Of a DNA stretch of 64,000 nt, positions 41,970 to 51,703 are shown in pieces. Position 1 is the first letter of the stretch; each line of letters starts with the position of its first letter. Under the pieces are notes generated by a model. It made no database searches. It saw nothing but the letters and a program-made list of their open reading frames with translations, and was not told the DNA's origin. Both the position numbers and the translations under genes were made by a program. Origin of the DNA: Chitinophaga horti (GTDB lineage: Bacteria; Bacteroidota; Bacteroidia; Chitinophagales; Chitinophagaceae); NCBI RefSeq assembly GCF_022867795.2, contig NZ_CP107006.1, positions 434,001-498,000 on the forward strand, given 5' to 3'.

Positions 41970-44297
41970 ATGTTTATGAAGAAACACTATGCTTTACTGG
42001 GATTACTGATGGCGGGCAACCTGGCCGTAATGGCGCAGAACAATCCCGGCTCCAACCACGGTAATAAATTCGAGCAGTTGGGCACCATGTTGCAGGATCC
42101 CAACATGTACCGTTCTGCATCCGGCGCTCCAGGCCCGAAATACTGGCAACAGCGCGCGGACTACGATATTACCGCTACACTGGACGATGAGAAACAAAAA
42201 CTCACCGGTTCCGAAACCATTACTTATTACAACAATTCCCCGGATCCGCTCACATACATCTGGCTGCAGCTGGACGAAAACGAACATAATCCGAAAAGCG
42301 ACAACCAGCATTTTGATCCGAGCAAAATGGGCGAGCGGATGACGATGCGCCAGGTGAACGGTATTTTGGGTAATGATGCGGACATGGGCGTACATATCGT
42401 TAAACTGACGGACGCCAGTGGTAACGCGCTGCCCTACACGGTGAACCAGACGATGATGCGCGTAGACCTGCCTAAAACATTAATGCCCGGCGAAAAGCTG
42501 AAGCTGAAGATCGACTGGTGGTATAACATCACCGATCGTATGACGGTTGGCGGCCGTGGTGGTTATGAATATTTTAAGGAGGATAACAACTACCTCTACA
42601 CGATGGCACAGTGGTATCCGAGACTGGCCGTGTATTCGGACTTCCAGGGCTGGCAGAACAAGCAGTTTACCGGTCGCGGTGAATTTGCGCTTACGTTCGG
42701 TAATTTCCGCGTTAGCCTTAATGTGCCTGCCGATCACATCATCGGCTCCACCGGCGAATGCCGTAACTATAAAGAAGTTTTGACTGCCGCCCAGTTTCAA
42801 CGCTGGCAGCAGGCGCAAACAGCCAAAGAGCCACTGGAAGTCGTGACGCTCGACGAGGCGAATAAAGCCGCTCAAAGCAAAGCGAGCGGCCGCAAAACCT
42901 GGGTGTACGAGGCCGACAATGTGCGCGACTTCGCGTGGGTGTCCAGCCGCCGTATCGTTTGGGATGCAATGGCTACCAACGTAGAAGGAAAGAAAACAAT
43001 GGCGATGTCGTACTACGGTCCGGAGGCTTACCCGCTGTACCGCAAGTATTCCACCAAAGCGGTGGCGCATACACTGAAAGTATATTCCAAACACACCATT
43101 CCTTATCCTTATCCCGTGGCTATTTCGGTAGAAGCGGCTAACGGCATGGAATATCCGATGATTTGCTTCAACTACGGCCGTGCAGAGAAAGACGGTACGT
43201 ATTCCGAAGCGACGAAGTACGGCATGATCGGTGTGATCATTCACGAAGTGGGACATAACTTTTTCCCGATGATCGTGAACTCCGACGAGCGTCAATGGAC
43301 GTGGATGGACGAAGGCCTGAACACATTCTGCCAGTTTCTCGCAGAGCAGGAGTGGGATAATAACTACCCGTCACAGCGCGGCCCGGCACATAAGATCGTT
43401 GATTATATGAAGATGCCGAAAGACCAGCTGGAACCGATTATGACCAATTCTGAAAACATCGCGCAATTCGGTCCGAACGCTTATGCAAAACCGGCTACAG
43501 GTCTCAACATCCTCCGCGAAACCATCATGGGCCGCGAACTGTTCGACTTTGCTTTTAAAGAATATGCACGCCGCTGGGCCTTTAAACATCCTACGCCTGC
43601 CGACCTTTTCCGCACGATGGAAGATGCGTCTGCCGTTGACCTGGACTGGTTCTGGCGCGGTTGGTTCTTCGGCACCGACCCGGTAGATATTTCCCTGGAT
43701 TCTGTAAAGTGGTATCGTATGGATTCTAAAAATCCGGCGGTAGAAAATAAGGTAGATGCAGATGCCGCGGGCTTTAACGCCGAACACATCGCACAGAAAC
43801 GTAACCGTGAGGCCGGCATCAAATTCGCCATCGACCAGGATACCAGCCTGCAGGATTTCTACAACAAATGGGACCGTTTCGCTGTAACGCCCGCCCAGCA
43901 AGAGGCTTACACGAAATTCACCAGCAGCTTATCTCCCGAAGAGAAAAAGCTGTACGATAGCAAAAAGAACTTTTATGAACTGAGCTTCAGCAACGTTGGC
44001 GGACTGGTAATGCCTGTCATCATCGAATGGACGTTCACCGACGGCTCTAAAGAAGTAGAAACCGTACCTGCTTACATCTGGCGCAAAAACGAATACAAAT
44101 TCACCAAAGTGTTTGCAAAGGATAAACTCGTAACGGCGATCAAAGTCGATCCATACCGCGAAACGGCGGACATCAACGAAGGAAATAACATGTGGCCGCG
44201 TGCAGCAGTTCCTTCCCGTTTCGAACTGTTTAAAATGGAAGCGCCGGTACGCGGAGCATCTACGGGTGGCAACCCGATGCAGCGGGCCAGGCAATAA
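41970..44297 (+). CDS. M1-family metallopeptidase
   Basis: A 775-residue exported peptidase with a signal peptide (MKKHYALLGLLMAGNLAVMA). The zinc site is HEVGH followed 18 residues later by Glu (HEVGHNFFP near 424, WTWMDEGLN), the gluzincin pattern HExxH-x18-E. An N-terminal beta domain precedes it, and a C-terminal domain of about 250 residues follows with conserved DWFWRGWFFGT. The exopeptidase Gly-x-Met-Glu-Asn motif is present as NGMEYP. It probably degrades peptides in the periplasm. ATG 41970 or 41976 may be used. Confidence 0.88.
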   Translation: MFMKKHYALLGLLMAGNLAVMAQNNPGSNHGNKFEQLGTMLQDPNMYRSASGAPGPKYWQQRADYDITATLDDEKQKLTGSETITYYNNSPDPLTYIWLQLDENEHNPKSDNQHFDPSKMGERMTMRQVNGILGNDADMGVHIVKLTDASGNALPYTVNQTMMRVDLPKTLMPGEKLKLKIDWWYNITDRMTVGGRGGYEYFKEDNNYLYTMAQWYPRLAVYSDFQGWQNKQFTGRGEFALTFGNFRVSLNVPADHIIGSTGECRNYKEVLTAAQFQRWQQAQTAKEPLEVVTLDEANKAAQSKASGRKTWVYEADNVRDFAWVSSRRIVWDAMATNVEGKKTMAMSYYGPEAYPLYRKYSTKAVAHTLKVYSKHTIPYPYPVAISVEAANGMEYPMICFNYGRAEKDGTYSEATKYGMIGVIIHEVGHNFFPMIVNSDERQWTWMDEGLNTFCQFLAEQEWDNNYPSQRGPAHKIVDYMKMPKDQLEPIMTNSENIAQFGPNAYAKPATGLNILRETIMGRELFDFAFKEYARRWAFKHPTPADLFRTMEDASAVDLDWFWRGWFFGTDPVDISLDSVKWYRMDSKNPAVENKVDADAAGFNAEHIAQKRNREAGIKFAIDQDTSLQDFYNKWDRFAVTPAQQEAYTKFTSSLSPEEKKLYDSKKNFYELSFSNVGGLVMPVIIEWTFTDGSKEVETVPAYIWRKNEYKFTKVFAKDKLVTAIKVDPYRETADINEGNNMWPRAAVPSRFELFKMEAPVRGASTGGNPMQRARQ

Positions 44298-44318
44298 CTA
44301 TATTGAATGTTTGATAGG

Positions 44319-44348
44319 AGGACTGTCCGTACGGGCAGTCCTTTTTTT
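44319..44348 (+). terminator. terminator of the M1 peptidase gene
   Basis: AGGACTG (44319-44325) pairs with CAGTCCT (44336-44342), with a partly self-complementary 10-nt loop and a T run 44342-44348. The remainder of the gap up to 44555 shows no recognisable feature. Confidence 0.88.
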
Positions 44349-44555
44349 ATGCTTACCGGTTGGATGTTTGCGGTTGATGTGGATGTTGCGCATGGAGTGG
44401 ACTCCGTGTGCAGGCTGCGCGGGCGAGCAACGTCGCATGTAGTTAATGTGTGATTTCGTTCCGACGGCAGTAATGGGTGCAATTAATGCGCGCGTGCATG
44501 CAAATTTATCCGCCTAAAAATCTATTTTAGGTGCCGCTAAAACCACGTCTTTTTT

Positions 44556-45371
44556 ATGAAATCTCTTATTTATTTGCTGATAGGCGTACTCGCCCCGGCC
44601 ATCACTTTTGCCGCAAAGGTCGACACCGTGTTGGTAGAAAGCGCTGCCATGCGTAAACCTGTTAAATGTGTGATCATCCGTCCGCATAGCTACCAGAAAT
44701 CCAGGCAACGTTTGCCCGTCGTGTACCTGTTGCACGGCTATAGCGGTAATCATTCCGATTGGGTAAAGAAGGTGCCTGCCATTAAAAGCCTCGCCGACCG
44801 CGATTCGCTCATGATCGTTTGCCCGGACGGCGGCTATGGCAGCTGGTACTTCGACAGTCCGGTCGATAGCAGCTGGCGGTACGAAACGTTTGTAGCCAAA
44901 GAATTACCCGCCTACGTGGATCGCCAGTATCGAACTATTGCCGACCGTAAACACCGCGCTATCGCGGGTTTGAGCATGGGCGGCCACGGTGCATTGTTTC
45001 TCGCCATACGCCATCAAAATACATTCGGGGCGGCGGGCAGTATGAGTGGCGGAGTAGATATTCGTCCGTTCCCTAAGAACTGGGACATCGCTAAACGCCT
45101 TGGCGACAGTGCTACACACGCGGATAACTGGAAAAATTACAGTGTAGCTACAGTTGCAGAGCAGTTGAAAGATGGCGACCTGCAACTGAACATCGACTGC
45201 GGTGTGAAGGATTTCTTCATCGGCGTAAACCGCGCCCTGCATCAGCAGTTGTTACAAAGTGGTATTGCACATGATTATACCGAACGGCCAGGCGCGCATA
45301 ACTGGCAGTATTGGGAGAACGCGGTGGTGTACCAGTTGACATTCTTCAAACGATATTTCGCGGGAAGATGA
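44556..45371 (+). CDS. secreted esterase of the FrmB/antigen 85 type
   Basis: A 271-residue alpha/beta hydrolase with a signal peptide (MKSLIYLLIGVLAPAITFA). The oxyanion block is VVYLLHGYSGNHSDW, the nucleophile elbow is GLSMGGHGAL, and the C-terminal catalytic His is in RPGAHNWQYWEN. It resembles the S-formylglutathione hydrolase/acetyl xylan or tributyrin esterase group found in Bacteroidota. The natural ester is unknown. Its 3' end is repeated twice, in degenerate form, just downstream. Confidence 0.87.
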   Translation: MKSLIYLLIGVLAPAITFAAKVDTVLVESAAMRKPVKCVIIRPHSYQKSRQRLPVVYLLHGYSGNHSDWVKKVPAIKSLADRDSLMIVCPDGGYGSWYFDSPVDSSWRYETFVAKELPAYVDRQYRTIADRKHRAIAGLSMGGHGALFLAIRHQNTFGAAGSMSGGVDIRPFPKNWDIAKRLGDSATHADNWKNYSVATVAEQLKDGDLQLNIDCGVKDFFIGVNRALHQQLLQSGIAHDYTERPGAHNWQYWENAVVYQLTFFKRYFAGR

Positions 45372-45478
45372 ACTGGCAGTATTCCGGAACGTGACTTTTT
45401 TAACGGTATTTCCCGGGGAGATAAACTGGCAGTGTTGGGAAATGTGACTTCCTTTAAACGATATTTCTCTCTAAGATA
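45300..45478 (+). repeat. degenerate tandem copies of the esterase 3' end
   Basis: Three adjacent units each begin AACTGGCAGT: 45300-45370 (the true coding end), 45371-45423 and 45424-45478. All contain a GATATTTC/GGTATTTC-type block near the end, followed by a GGAAGAT- or GGAGAT-like sequence. The second and third copies lack about 17 bases and carry stop codons, so they are non-coding remnants of tandem duplication. Confidence 0.7.
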
Positions 45479-45492
45479 AACCACGTAAATTG

Positions 45493-45525
45493 AAAAGGCC
45501 TGCAGCTGGAAGCGCAGGCCTTTTT
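45493..45525. terminator. bidirectional terminator between esterase and AraC genes
   Basis: AAAAGGCCTGC (45493-45503) pairs with GCAGGCCTTTT (45514-45524) around a 10-nt loop, with T and A runs on the outer sides. It serves the converging esterase (plus) and regulator (minus) genes. Confidence 0.85.
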
Positions 45526-45543
45526 AATATCGTTGCGTTGTTG

Positions 45544-46419
45544 TTAGTCTTCTTTAATCCTTAACTCGTTCTTATATTCTTTCGGGGTTTTTCCTACGAT
45601 CTCTTTAAAAAAGCGGTTGAAGTTGGATAGATTCTTAAAACCACAGGAGTAGGCGATTTCGGCGATGGACCAATCTTCCTCGGTAAGTCGTTTACAGGCA
45701 TGGCCGATACGTACTTCATTCAGGAACTGTACAAATGATTTCTTTGTGCGGTTTTTAAAGAAGCGGCAGAACGACTGTGGGGAAAGGTTGGTAATGCCTG
45801 CCACATCCTGGAGTGATATCTCTTTAGAGAAGTTGTTCATCACATATTTGAACACCTCATCTATCTTATGATTATCCTTCGCATTGTAGGCGTGGGAATA
45901 GCCGGTGCTGGCCAGGTAATAGCAATCCTTGGTTTCCGCAAGCGTTTTAAGGATCTGTAACAGGGCGATAATCCGCTCCAGGCCTTCTTTTTTGGGCAGG
46001 GAAAGAATTTCGTCGCGTAGCAGTTCGTGCGTGTCGCCAATGATTTTCATGCCGCGTTGCGCGCGGTGAAAGAGGTCGGTCAGGGCTTTGGTTTCGGGTA
46101 AGCCGTAAAACTTGTCGCCGAAAATGTCCTTTGGAAAATAAATCACCACCGATCGGGCTTTGAGTTCGTCCAGGCCCTTATAGTATGCCTCGTCGTTGTA
46201 CCATACATGGGGGATGTTTGGTCCCAGGAAAACCATGTCTCCTACGTCGAAGCTCTCTATACTGTCGCCAACGATTCTCTTGCCGTGACTCTCCGTAACA
46301 TACACCAGCTCACACTCGGGATGAAAGTGAAAGGGCGTATTGAAATGCGGGTCGCATCGCTCTATAATGGTGATTTGGTTGTCGGCAAAGGCCCCCACTT
46401 TAATAAGAATGGGTTTCAT
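45544..46419 (-). CDS. AraC-family transcriptional regulator with cupin sensor
   Basis: A 291-residue regulator. The N-terminal cupin-like domain includes HFNTPFHFHPECELVYV and FLGPNIPHVWYND, which would bind a small ligand. The C-terminal AraC DNA-binding domain holds two helix-turn-helix motifs: ISLQDVAGITNLSPQSFCRF and IAEIAYSCGFKNLSNFNRFF, followed by GKTPKEYK. Proteins like this often control sugar-use genes, and a SusC/SusD pair lies close by, but the target cannot be assigned. Confidence 0.92.
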   Translation of the reverse strand: MKPILIKVGAFADNQITIIERCDPHFNTPFHFHPECELVYVTESHGKRIVGDSIESFDVGDMVFLGPNIPHVWYNDEAYYKGLDELKARSVVIYFPKDIFGDKFYGLPETKALTDLFHRAQRGMKIIGDTHELLRDEILSLPKKEGLERIIALLQILKTLAETKDCYYLASTGYSHAYNAKDNHKIDEVFKYVMNNFSKEISLQDVAGITNLSPQSFCRFFKNRTKKSFVQFLNEVRIGHACKRLTEEDWSIAEIAYSCGFKNLSNFNRFFKEIVGKTPKEYKNELRIKED

Positions 46420-46788
46420 GTTTGCTTCCTTATTGTTTTAGTCCTATGAATGTAAAATGCACTATTCCTCGTATCAGATGGCCGCGTTTTCCGGGCCTGG
46501 CCTCCAAATTAGGTAAATTAAGTTAAAAAAATACAAGTCAGAAATAAAACTTGTAGTGAATTGTCAGTATTGTGAAATTTTATGCACTAGATATAATTAA
46601 AAAGATTTATTACAGCTGATGAGGGGCTTTTTAGTCATGGTTTCTAAACCATCGTTAGATAAAACTGGCCTTTGCGCGCTAAACCCTGAAAATATTTAGC
46701 AAAAAAGCTGGCCAAACTGTGTAAAAGTTAGATTTTTATGTATCTTACTTATCGCTAAATCGATTGAGCAATAACTGTCAACATCAGC
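46420..46788. promoter_or_regulatory. divergent intergenic region of the AraC and LacI regulators
   Basis: This 369-bp AT-rich stretch separates two divergently transcribed regulator genes. It holds the palindrome ATGGTTTCTAAACCAT (46637-46652), a fair candidate operator. No TAnnTTTG promoter match and no coding frame stand out; nothing else was recognised. Confidence 0.4.
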
Positions 46789-47829
46789 ATGAAAGGAGTA
46801 TCCATTAAAGATATTGCAAAACAGGCAGGCGTATCGCCTACCACCGTCTCGTTCGTTCTCAATGGCAAAGCTAAAGAGAAACGTATCAGCGAGGGGGTGA
46901 GCAAAAAGATCCTGAAACTTGCCACGAAACTGAAATACAAGCCCAACCAGCTCGCCCGCGGTCTTCGTACGGGTAAAACCAAAACTATCGGTCTTATCGT
47001 TGAAGATATCGCCAACCACTTCTTTGCTAATGTAGCTAAAATCGTGGAAGAAGAGGCGGATAAATACGGTTACAAAGTATTGTACGGCAGCACCGAAGAC
47101 AACCTGCAAAAGGCCAAAGGTTTGCTCGAAGTACTCGAATACCGCCAGGTAGATGGGTACATCATCACACCAACCGTAAATCTGGATAAGGACATAGAAG
47201 CGCTGAAACATGCGCGGAAGCCAATGGTGCTGCTCGACCGTTACCTGCCGAACATCCCGACGAACTATGTAATGGTAAACAACTTCCAGGGCGCGTACGA
47301 TGCCGCGGAATATCTCATGCAGCAGGGATTTGAAAAGATCGCCGTAGTAACCATTACTTCAGAACAGATCCAGATGAAGGAACGCCTCGATGGTTTCCTG
47401 GCGGCAATGAAAGCACATCGCTCCGGCTTCCCGCGTAAGATGTTGAAGAAATTGTCTTTCGCTGCTACCAAGGAAGAAGCGATCGAAGAGATCAAAGCAT
47501 TTATTACTTCTATTCCTAATCTGGATGCGATATTTTTCACAACGAACTATCTGGGTATTTATGGGATTGAAAGTGTAAAAGATCTAGGCTTACAAATAGG
47601 AGAGGACATTGCATTCATCAGTTTCGATGACCACGATTTATTTCGTTTATACAGTCCCGGTATAACGTGCGTGGAACAACCAATTCACGACATTGCCAGG
47701 AATGTGATACAGGTCTTGATGAACGAACTGAACAACAATACCAACCAGATCAACCAGGTCGTATTGCCTGCAACCCTTGTCAAGCGTGGGTCCTGCTCGA
47801 AGCGGCTTTCTGGAAAAAGCGCGTCTTAA
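46789..47829 (+). CDS. LacI-family transcriptional regulator
   Basis: A 346-residue regulator. The N-terminal LacI helix-turn-helix is VSIKDIAKQAGVSPTTVSFV, with VLNGKAKEKRIS after it and the hinge KYKPNQLARGLRTGKT. A periplasmic-binding-protein-like ligand domain covers about 60-330. It begins at ATG 46789 and ends in a strong terminator. It lies upstream of a SusC/SusD locus, and LacI proteins often control such loci in response to sugars; that link is contextual. Confidence 0.93.
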   Translation: MKGVSIKDIAKQAGVSPTTVSFVLNGKAKEKRISEGVSKKILKLATKLKYKPNQLARGLRTGKTKTIGLIVEDIANHFFANVAKIVEEEADKYGYKVLYGSTEDNLQKAKGLLEVLEYRQVDGYIITPTVNLDKDIEALKHARKPMVLLDRYLPNIPTNYVMVNNFQGAYDAAEYLMQQGFEKIAVVTITSEQIQMKERLDGFLAAMKAHRSGFPRKMLKKLSFAATKEEAIEEIKAFITSIPNLDAIFFTTNYLGIYGIESVKDLGLQIGEDIAFISFDDHDLFRLYSPGITCVEQPIHDIARNVIQVLMNELNNNTNQINQVVLPATLVKRGSCSKRLSGKSAS

Positions 47830-47853
47830 CGTAAACTGTTATTGAAATATTAT

Positions 47854-47888
47854 AAGCGGCATATCAATTTTGATGTGCCGCTTTTTTT
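47854..47888 (+). terminator. LacI gene terminator
   Basis: A 14-bp stem (47854-47867 with 47870-47883, one mismatch) around a 2-nt loop is followed by seven T residues. It lies 24 bases after the stop codon. Confidence 0.88.
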
Positions 47889-47974
47889 ATTGATAACATC
47901 TTCACCATCGATGATATTATTTTGTTGAATACGAACACATGGTTAACGCATCATGAAAAAAAAGTTAAAATTTT

Positions 47975-48005
47975 TTTGCTCGTGTTCCATTTATAACTAA
48001 GTTTG
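47975..48005 (+). promoter_or_regulatory. strong Bacteroidota promoter of the SusC/SusD locus
   Basis: TTTG (47975-47978), 19 bases, then TAAGTTTG (47998-48005) match the consensus TTTG-N19-TAnnTTTG. It is the only promoter in the window where both parts fit. Confidence 0.65.
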
Positions 48006-48375
48006 ATGCGTTCTTTTAAAAGAAAGTTGCTTGCGCGTGCAGAGAACGGTGTAGATGGATTTGCGCAGGTTTTTTTTATGGGAATAACTCAGTAATGCAG
48101 TGAACACGAATCAGCACGGAAACTGATCATGCTAACCACGGAGATTAACGCAGTGAACTAAATGTCGGCTTTGTTTTTTAATTGTTAGGAAACCAGGAAA
48201 GTAGTATTCCACTTACCACGCAAGGCTTCGGCGCACGTATGCGCTGCTGTTAACTAAGGAATTTCCTTTGGGAAATCTTTGCCCGTTCATGGCTGTGTTT
48301 TAAACTAAAGGATTTTTCCTAATGGGGATTTATTATCTATTCATACAAGTACTAACTAAAATTTAAAAGGAAGCT
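48006..48375 (+). other. long untranslated leader of the SusC gene
   Basis: About 360 bases lie between the promoter and the SusC start with no open frame. They contain near-repeats (GCAGTGAACA at about 48098 and GCAGTGAACT at about 48150; AACTAAGGAATTTCC near 48252 and AACTAAAGGATTTTTCC near 48303). No known riboswitch or attenuator was recognised. Confidence 0.4.
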
Positions 48376-51300
48376 ATGCGACGAATTTTGCTTTTCGTAA
48401 CGCTGCTCACTTTTACCTGTTCTTCCCTTTGGGCTCAGGATAAGAAAGCAGTTACCGGAACGGTAAAGGATGAAAAAGGCACGCTGTTACCCGGTGTAAC
48501 GGTGCTGGAAAAGGGCACTTCGAACGGCGCTGCCACCATGGCGGACGGTACGTTCAAGATCAACGCAGCGCCCACTGCAACGCTCGTCATTTCTTTTATG
48601 GGTTACGTAGCGCAGGAAGTGGCTGTCAATGGCCAGGCTTCCCTCAACGTAATACTGAAAGAGGACAGCAAAAACCTGAACGAAGTAGTAGTAACGGCTT
48701 TGGGCATGTGAAACGCGAACAACGTAAGCTCGGTTACGCAGTAACGGAACTGAAAGGCGCGGATCTCGCTAAAACCAACTCTATTAACCCGGTTGCCGCA
48801 CTGCAGGGTAAGGTGGCAGGTGTAGACATTTCGGGCGCTGCCGGTGGTCCGCAGGCCGCTAACCGTATCGTGCTCCGCGGTGCAAAATCGCTCAACGGTA
48901 AAGACCAGCCGATCTTTGTGATCGACGGTGTAATCTTTGAGAACGAGGCTGCAAACGACGAGGTGAACTTCGGTAACGTACTGAAAAACTTTAACCCGGA
49001 CGATTTCGAAACGGTGACTGTATTGAAAGGCGCCGCCGCTACTGCATTGTATGGCTCCCGTGCCATTAACGGTGCGGTACTCATCACCAGCAAAAAGGGT
49101 GTTACGCGTAAAGGTATCGGTGTAGATGTAAGCCAGACGGTTCAGTTCGAACATGCTTACAGAGGCCCGATCGATTTACAGAACAGCTACGGTGCCGGCC
49201 GTTACGGCCCCTTCCAGCAGGATGCACAGGGTAACAATGTGATCGACTGGGCAGGTGCGTACAGCTATGGTCCTAAAATGCAGGGGCAACTGGCCAAATT
49301 GCCGAACGGCGAAATCGTTCCCTACGCTGCACAACCCGACAACGCGATGGACGGCTACCAGCTGGGTAAATACTACAACACGAATGTATCAATGGAAGGT
49401 GGTAACGACAGGGCGACTTTCCGCTTTTCTTACTCTCACCTGGACAATAACAGCGTGCAGCCAAACAACGAGTTCAGCAGAAACTCTTTCGCTTTAAAAT
49501 CTACTGCAGTTATCTCTAAATTCCTGAGTGCTGAAGGTGGCGTAAACTATTCCGTGAGCGACATCCTTAACCCGACACGCCAGGGAGGTAACTATACGAA
49601 CTATAACATCGGCCGTAAATGGACGTATGTATTTCCAAGAAACTACGATCCTGCTTACTGGTCTGCCCGTTCCATCACGCCAACAAATGCGATGGCGGAC
49701 CTGAACACGACGCCTGGCGCAGACTATTGGTTCGTACTGGCGAAAGATAGCTGGGAGCGTAACGAGAAACTGTTCTCCGGTAACCTTTCCCTCACTGCTA
49801 CGGCAACCGATTACCTGAAATTCCTGCTTCGCGGTACTTTCAGCAACGAGCAGAACTTCGATGAGCGTAAACAATGGGGTCGTGGCAACAACTTCTCAGG
49901 CTCCGACGGTATGTATGCCACTAACGGCATGAACCGCTCGCAGCACACGTTTACTGGTATGGCGATGTTCACACCGAAAACAAGTGAAGACTGGAGCGTG
50001 AACCTGAATGTAGGTGCCGAAACATGGAACAGCGGTATCGGCTACAGGTTCAGCAACAGCACGGTGAACGGTTTAAGACTGCCTGGTACGTTCGCGATCA
50101 CGAACAGTATCAGCACACCGAATTCCAACACGCAATCACTGGGCCGCAGGCGGATTAACTCCCTGTTCTTCGCCGGTAGCCTGGCTTACAAAAATGCGTT
50201 CTTCCTGGATGTAACCGGCCGTAACGATTGGTCTTCCGCCCTCACTTATCCCGCTGGTTACGGTAAAAACACGAACTCTTACTTCTATCCGTCTGTAAGT
50301 GCAGCCTGGGAATTTACCGAGTCGCTGAAAGCGAATATGCCTTCCTGGATCAGCTATGGTAAACTGCGCGCGTCTTACGCGATCGTAGGTGGCGATACGG
50401 ATCCATACCAGATCAATGCCGGGTACCTTACAAACGGCTTCTTCAACGGTGCTTCTACCGGAGCTGATCTGCCTTTGTTCGATATTTACAACCCGGATAC
50501 ATATCCAAACTTCAACCTGAAGCCTTCCAAATCGAACAGTATTGAAGTGGGTGCAGACGTTCGTTTCCTGAATAACCGTATTGGCCTGGATGTGGCTTAC
50601 TACCACACAGACGTGCGCAACCAGATCGTGACCCTTCCGGTAGCCAACGAATCCGGCGTAAGAAACAGGATCATCAATGCGGGTAGCATGATCAACAAGG
50701 GTATCGAGATCGCGATCAATGCAAGACCTATCGAAGGTAAAAACTTCACCTGGGACATGAACCTGAACGGCGCCCGTAACTGGAACCGTATCGATAAACT
50801 GGTCGACGGTGTTGACCAGGTGGAACTGGGTAATGATCAGGACGTAATGGCCATCGCAATGGTAGGCGCAGCTTACGGTGTAATTGTAACCAACTATGGC
50901 TTTACTCCTTACCAGGCGAAAGACGGCAGCGGTAACAATATCAGCAACCCGAACAACGGCAAACCTGTTATACAGGCCAACACCAACGACATGCGTTATA
51001 AATACCAGCGCGGTTATAAAGTGGTGGGTAATATCACACCTGACTTTAACATCGGTTGGTCCAACAACTTCGCATATAAAAACTGGTCACTCGGCTTCCT
51101 CCTGAATGCCCGTATCGGTGGCGACATCTTCTCTGCTTCTCATCAATATGGCACGGGTCGCGGTACCACGGCTAACACGATGTATGGCCGCGACGCGGCG
51201 CATGGCGGCCTTACCTGGACCGACAACCGCGGCAACGTTCGTGACGATGGTATGATCCCTGATGGTGTGTTTGCAGATGGTTACACGGTAACCGCGAATG

Positions 51301-51683
51301 GCACTGAAGTAAACGTTGGCGGCATGAGCTACAGGCAGGCATATGATGCCGGTTATGTTGGCGCGCTGAGCCCTTACGAGTACTACAGCATGCAGGGCGA
51401 CTGGGGTATCGGTATCCGTGAAACTTCTGTGTTCGATGCTTCTTATGTAGCACTGCGTGAAATTTCCGTTGGATACACTTTGCCTTCTTCTATCGCATCA
51501 CGTTTACACCTGAACAAGCTGCGTATGATGCTGGTAGGCCGTAACCTGGGTTACCTGTACAATAACCTGCCTGCAAACATCAATCCGGAAGGCCTGCGTA
51601 ACAACAGCACTTTTGCCTTCTCCGAATACGGTGGCGCACCGCAGGTACGTAACTACGCGTTCACGATACAGGTTGGTTTCTAA
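48376..51683 (+). pseudogene. SusC/RagA-type TonB-dependent receptor split by a frameshift
   Basis: An outer-membrane nutrient receptor. The first part (48376-48711) has a signal peptide (MRRILLFVTLLTFTCSSLWA), a carboxypeptidase-like regulatory domain (VTGTVKDEKGTLLPGVTV) and the start of the plug, LNEVVVTALGM, then TGA at 48709. The second part continues in another frame from 48708 (GTG) with KREQRKLGYAVTEL, the plug (VAALQGKVAGVDISG and VLKGAAATALYGSRAINGAV) and the barrel up to the end SEYGGAPQVRNYAFTIQVGF. The sequence TGTG at 48707-48710 looks like a duplicated TG: removing one TG joins the frames as GMKREQ. Only a 2-nt slip or a sequence error separates it from an intact receptor of about 1100 residues. 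Any protein started at 48708 would lack a signal peptide. Confidence 0.85.
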
Positions 51684-51703
51684 TGTTTAAATGAGAGAAA
51701 ACA

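Noticed and set aside
45275..45484. 69-codon minus-strand frame with repeated KYRLK segments
   Set aside because: The repeats are explained by the degenerate copies of the esterase 3' end on the other strand.
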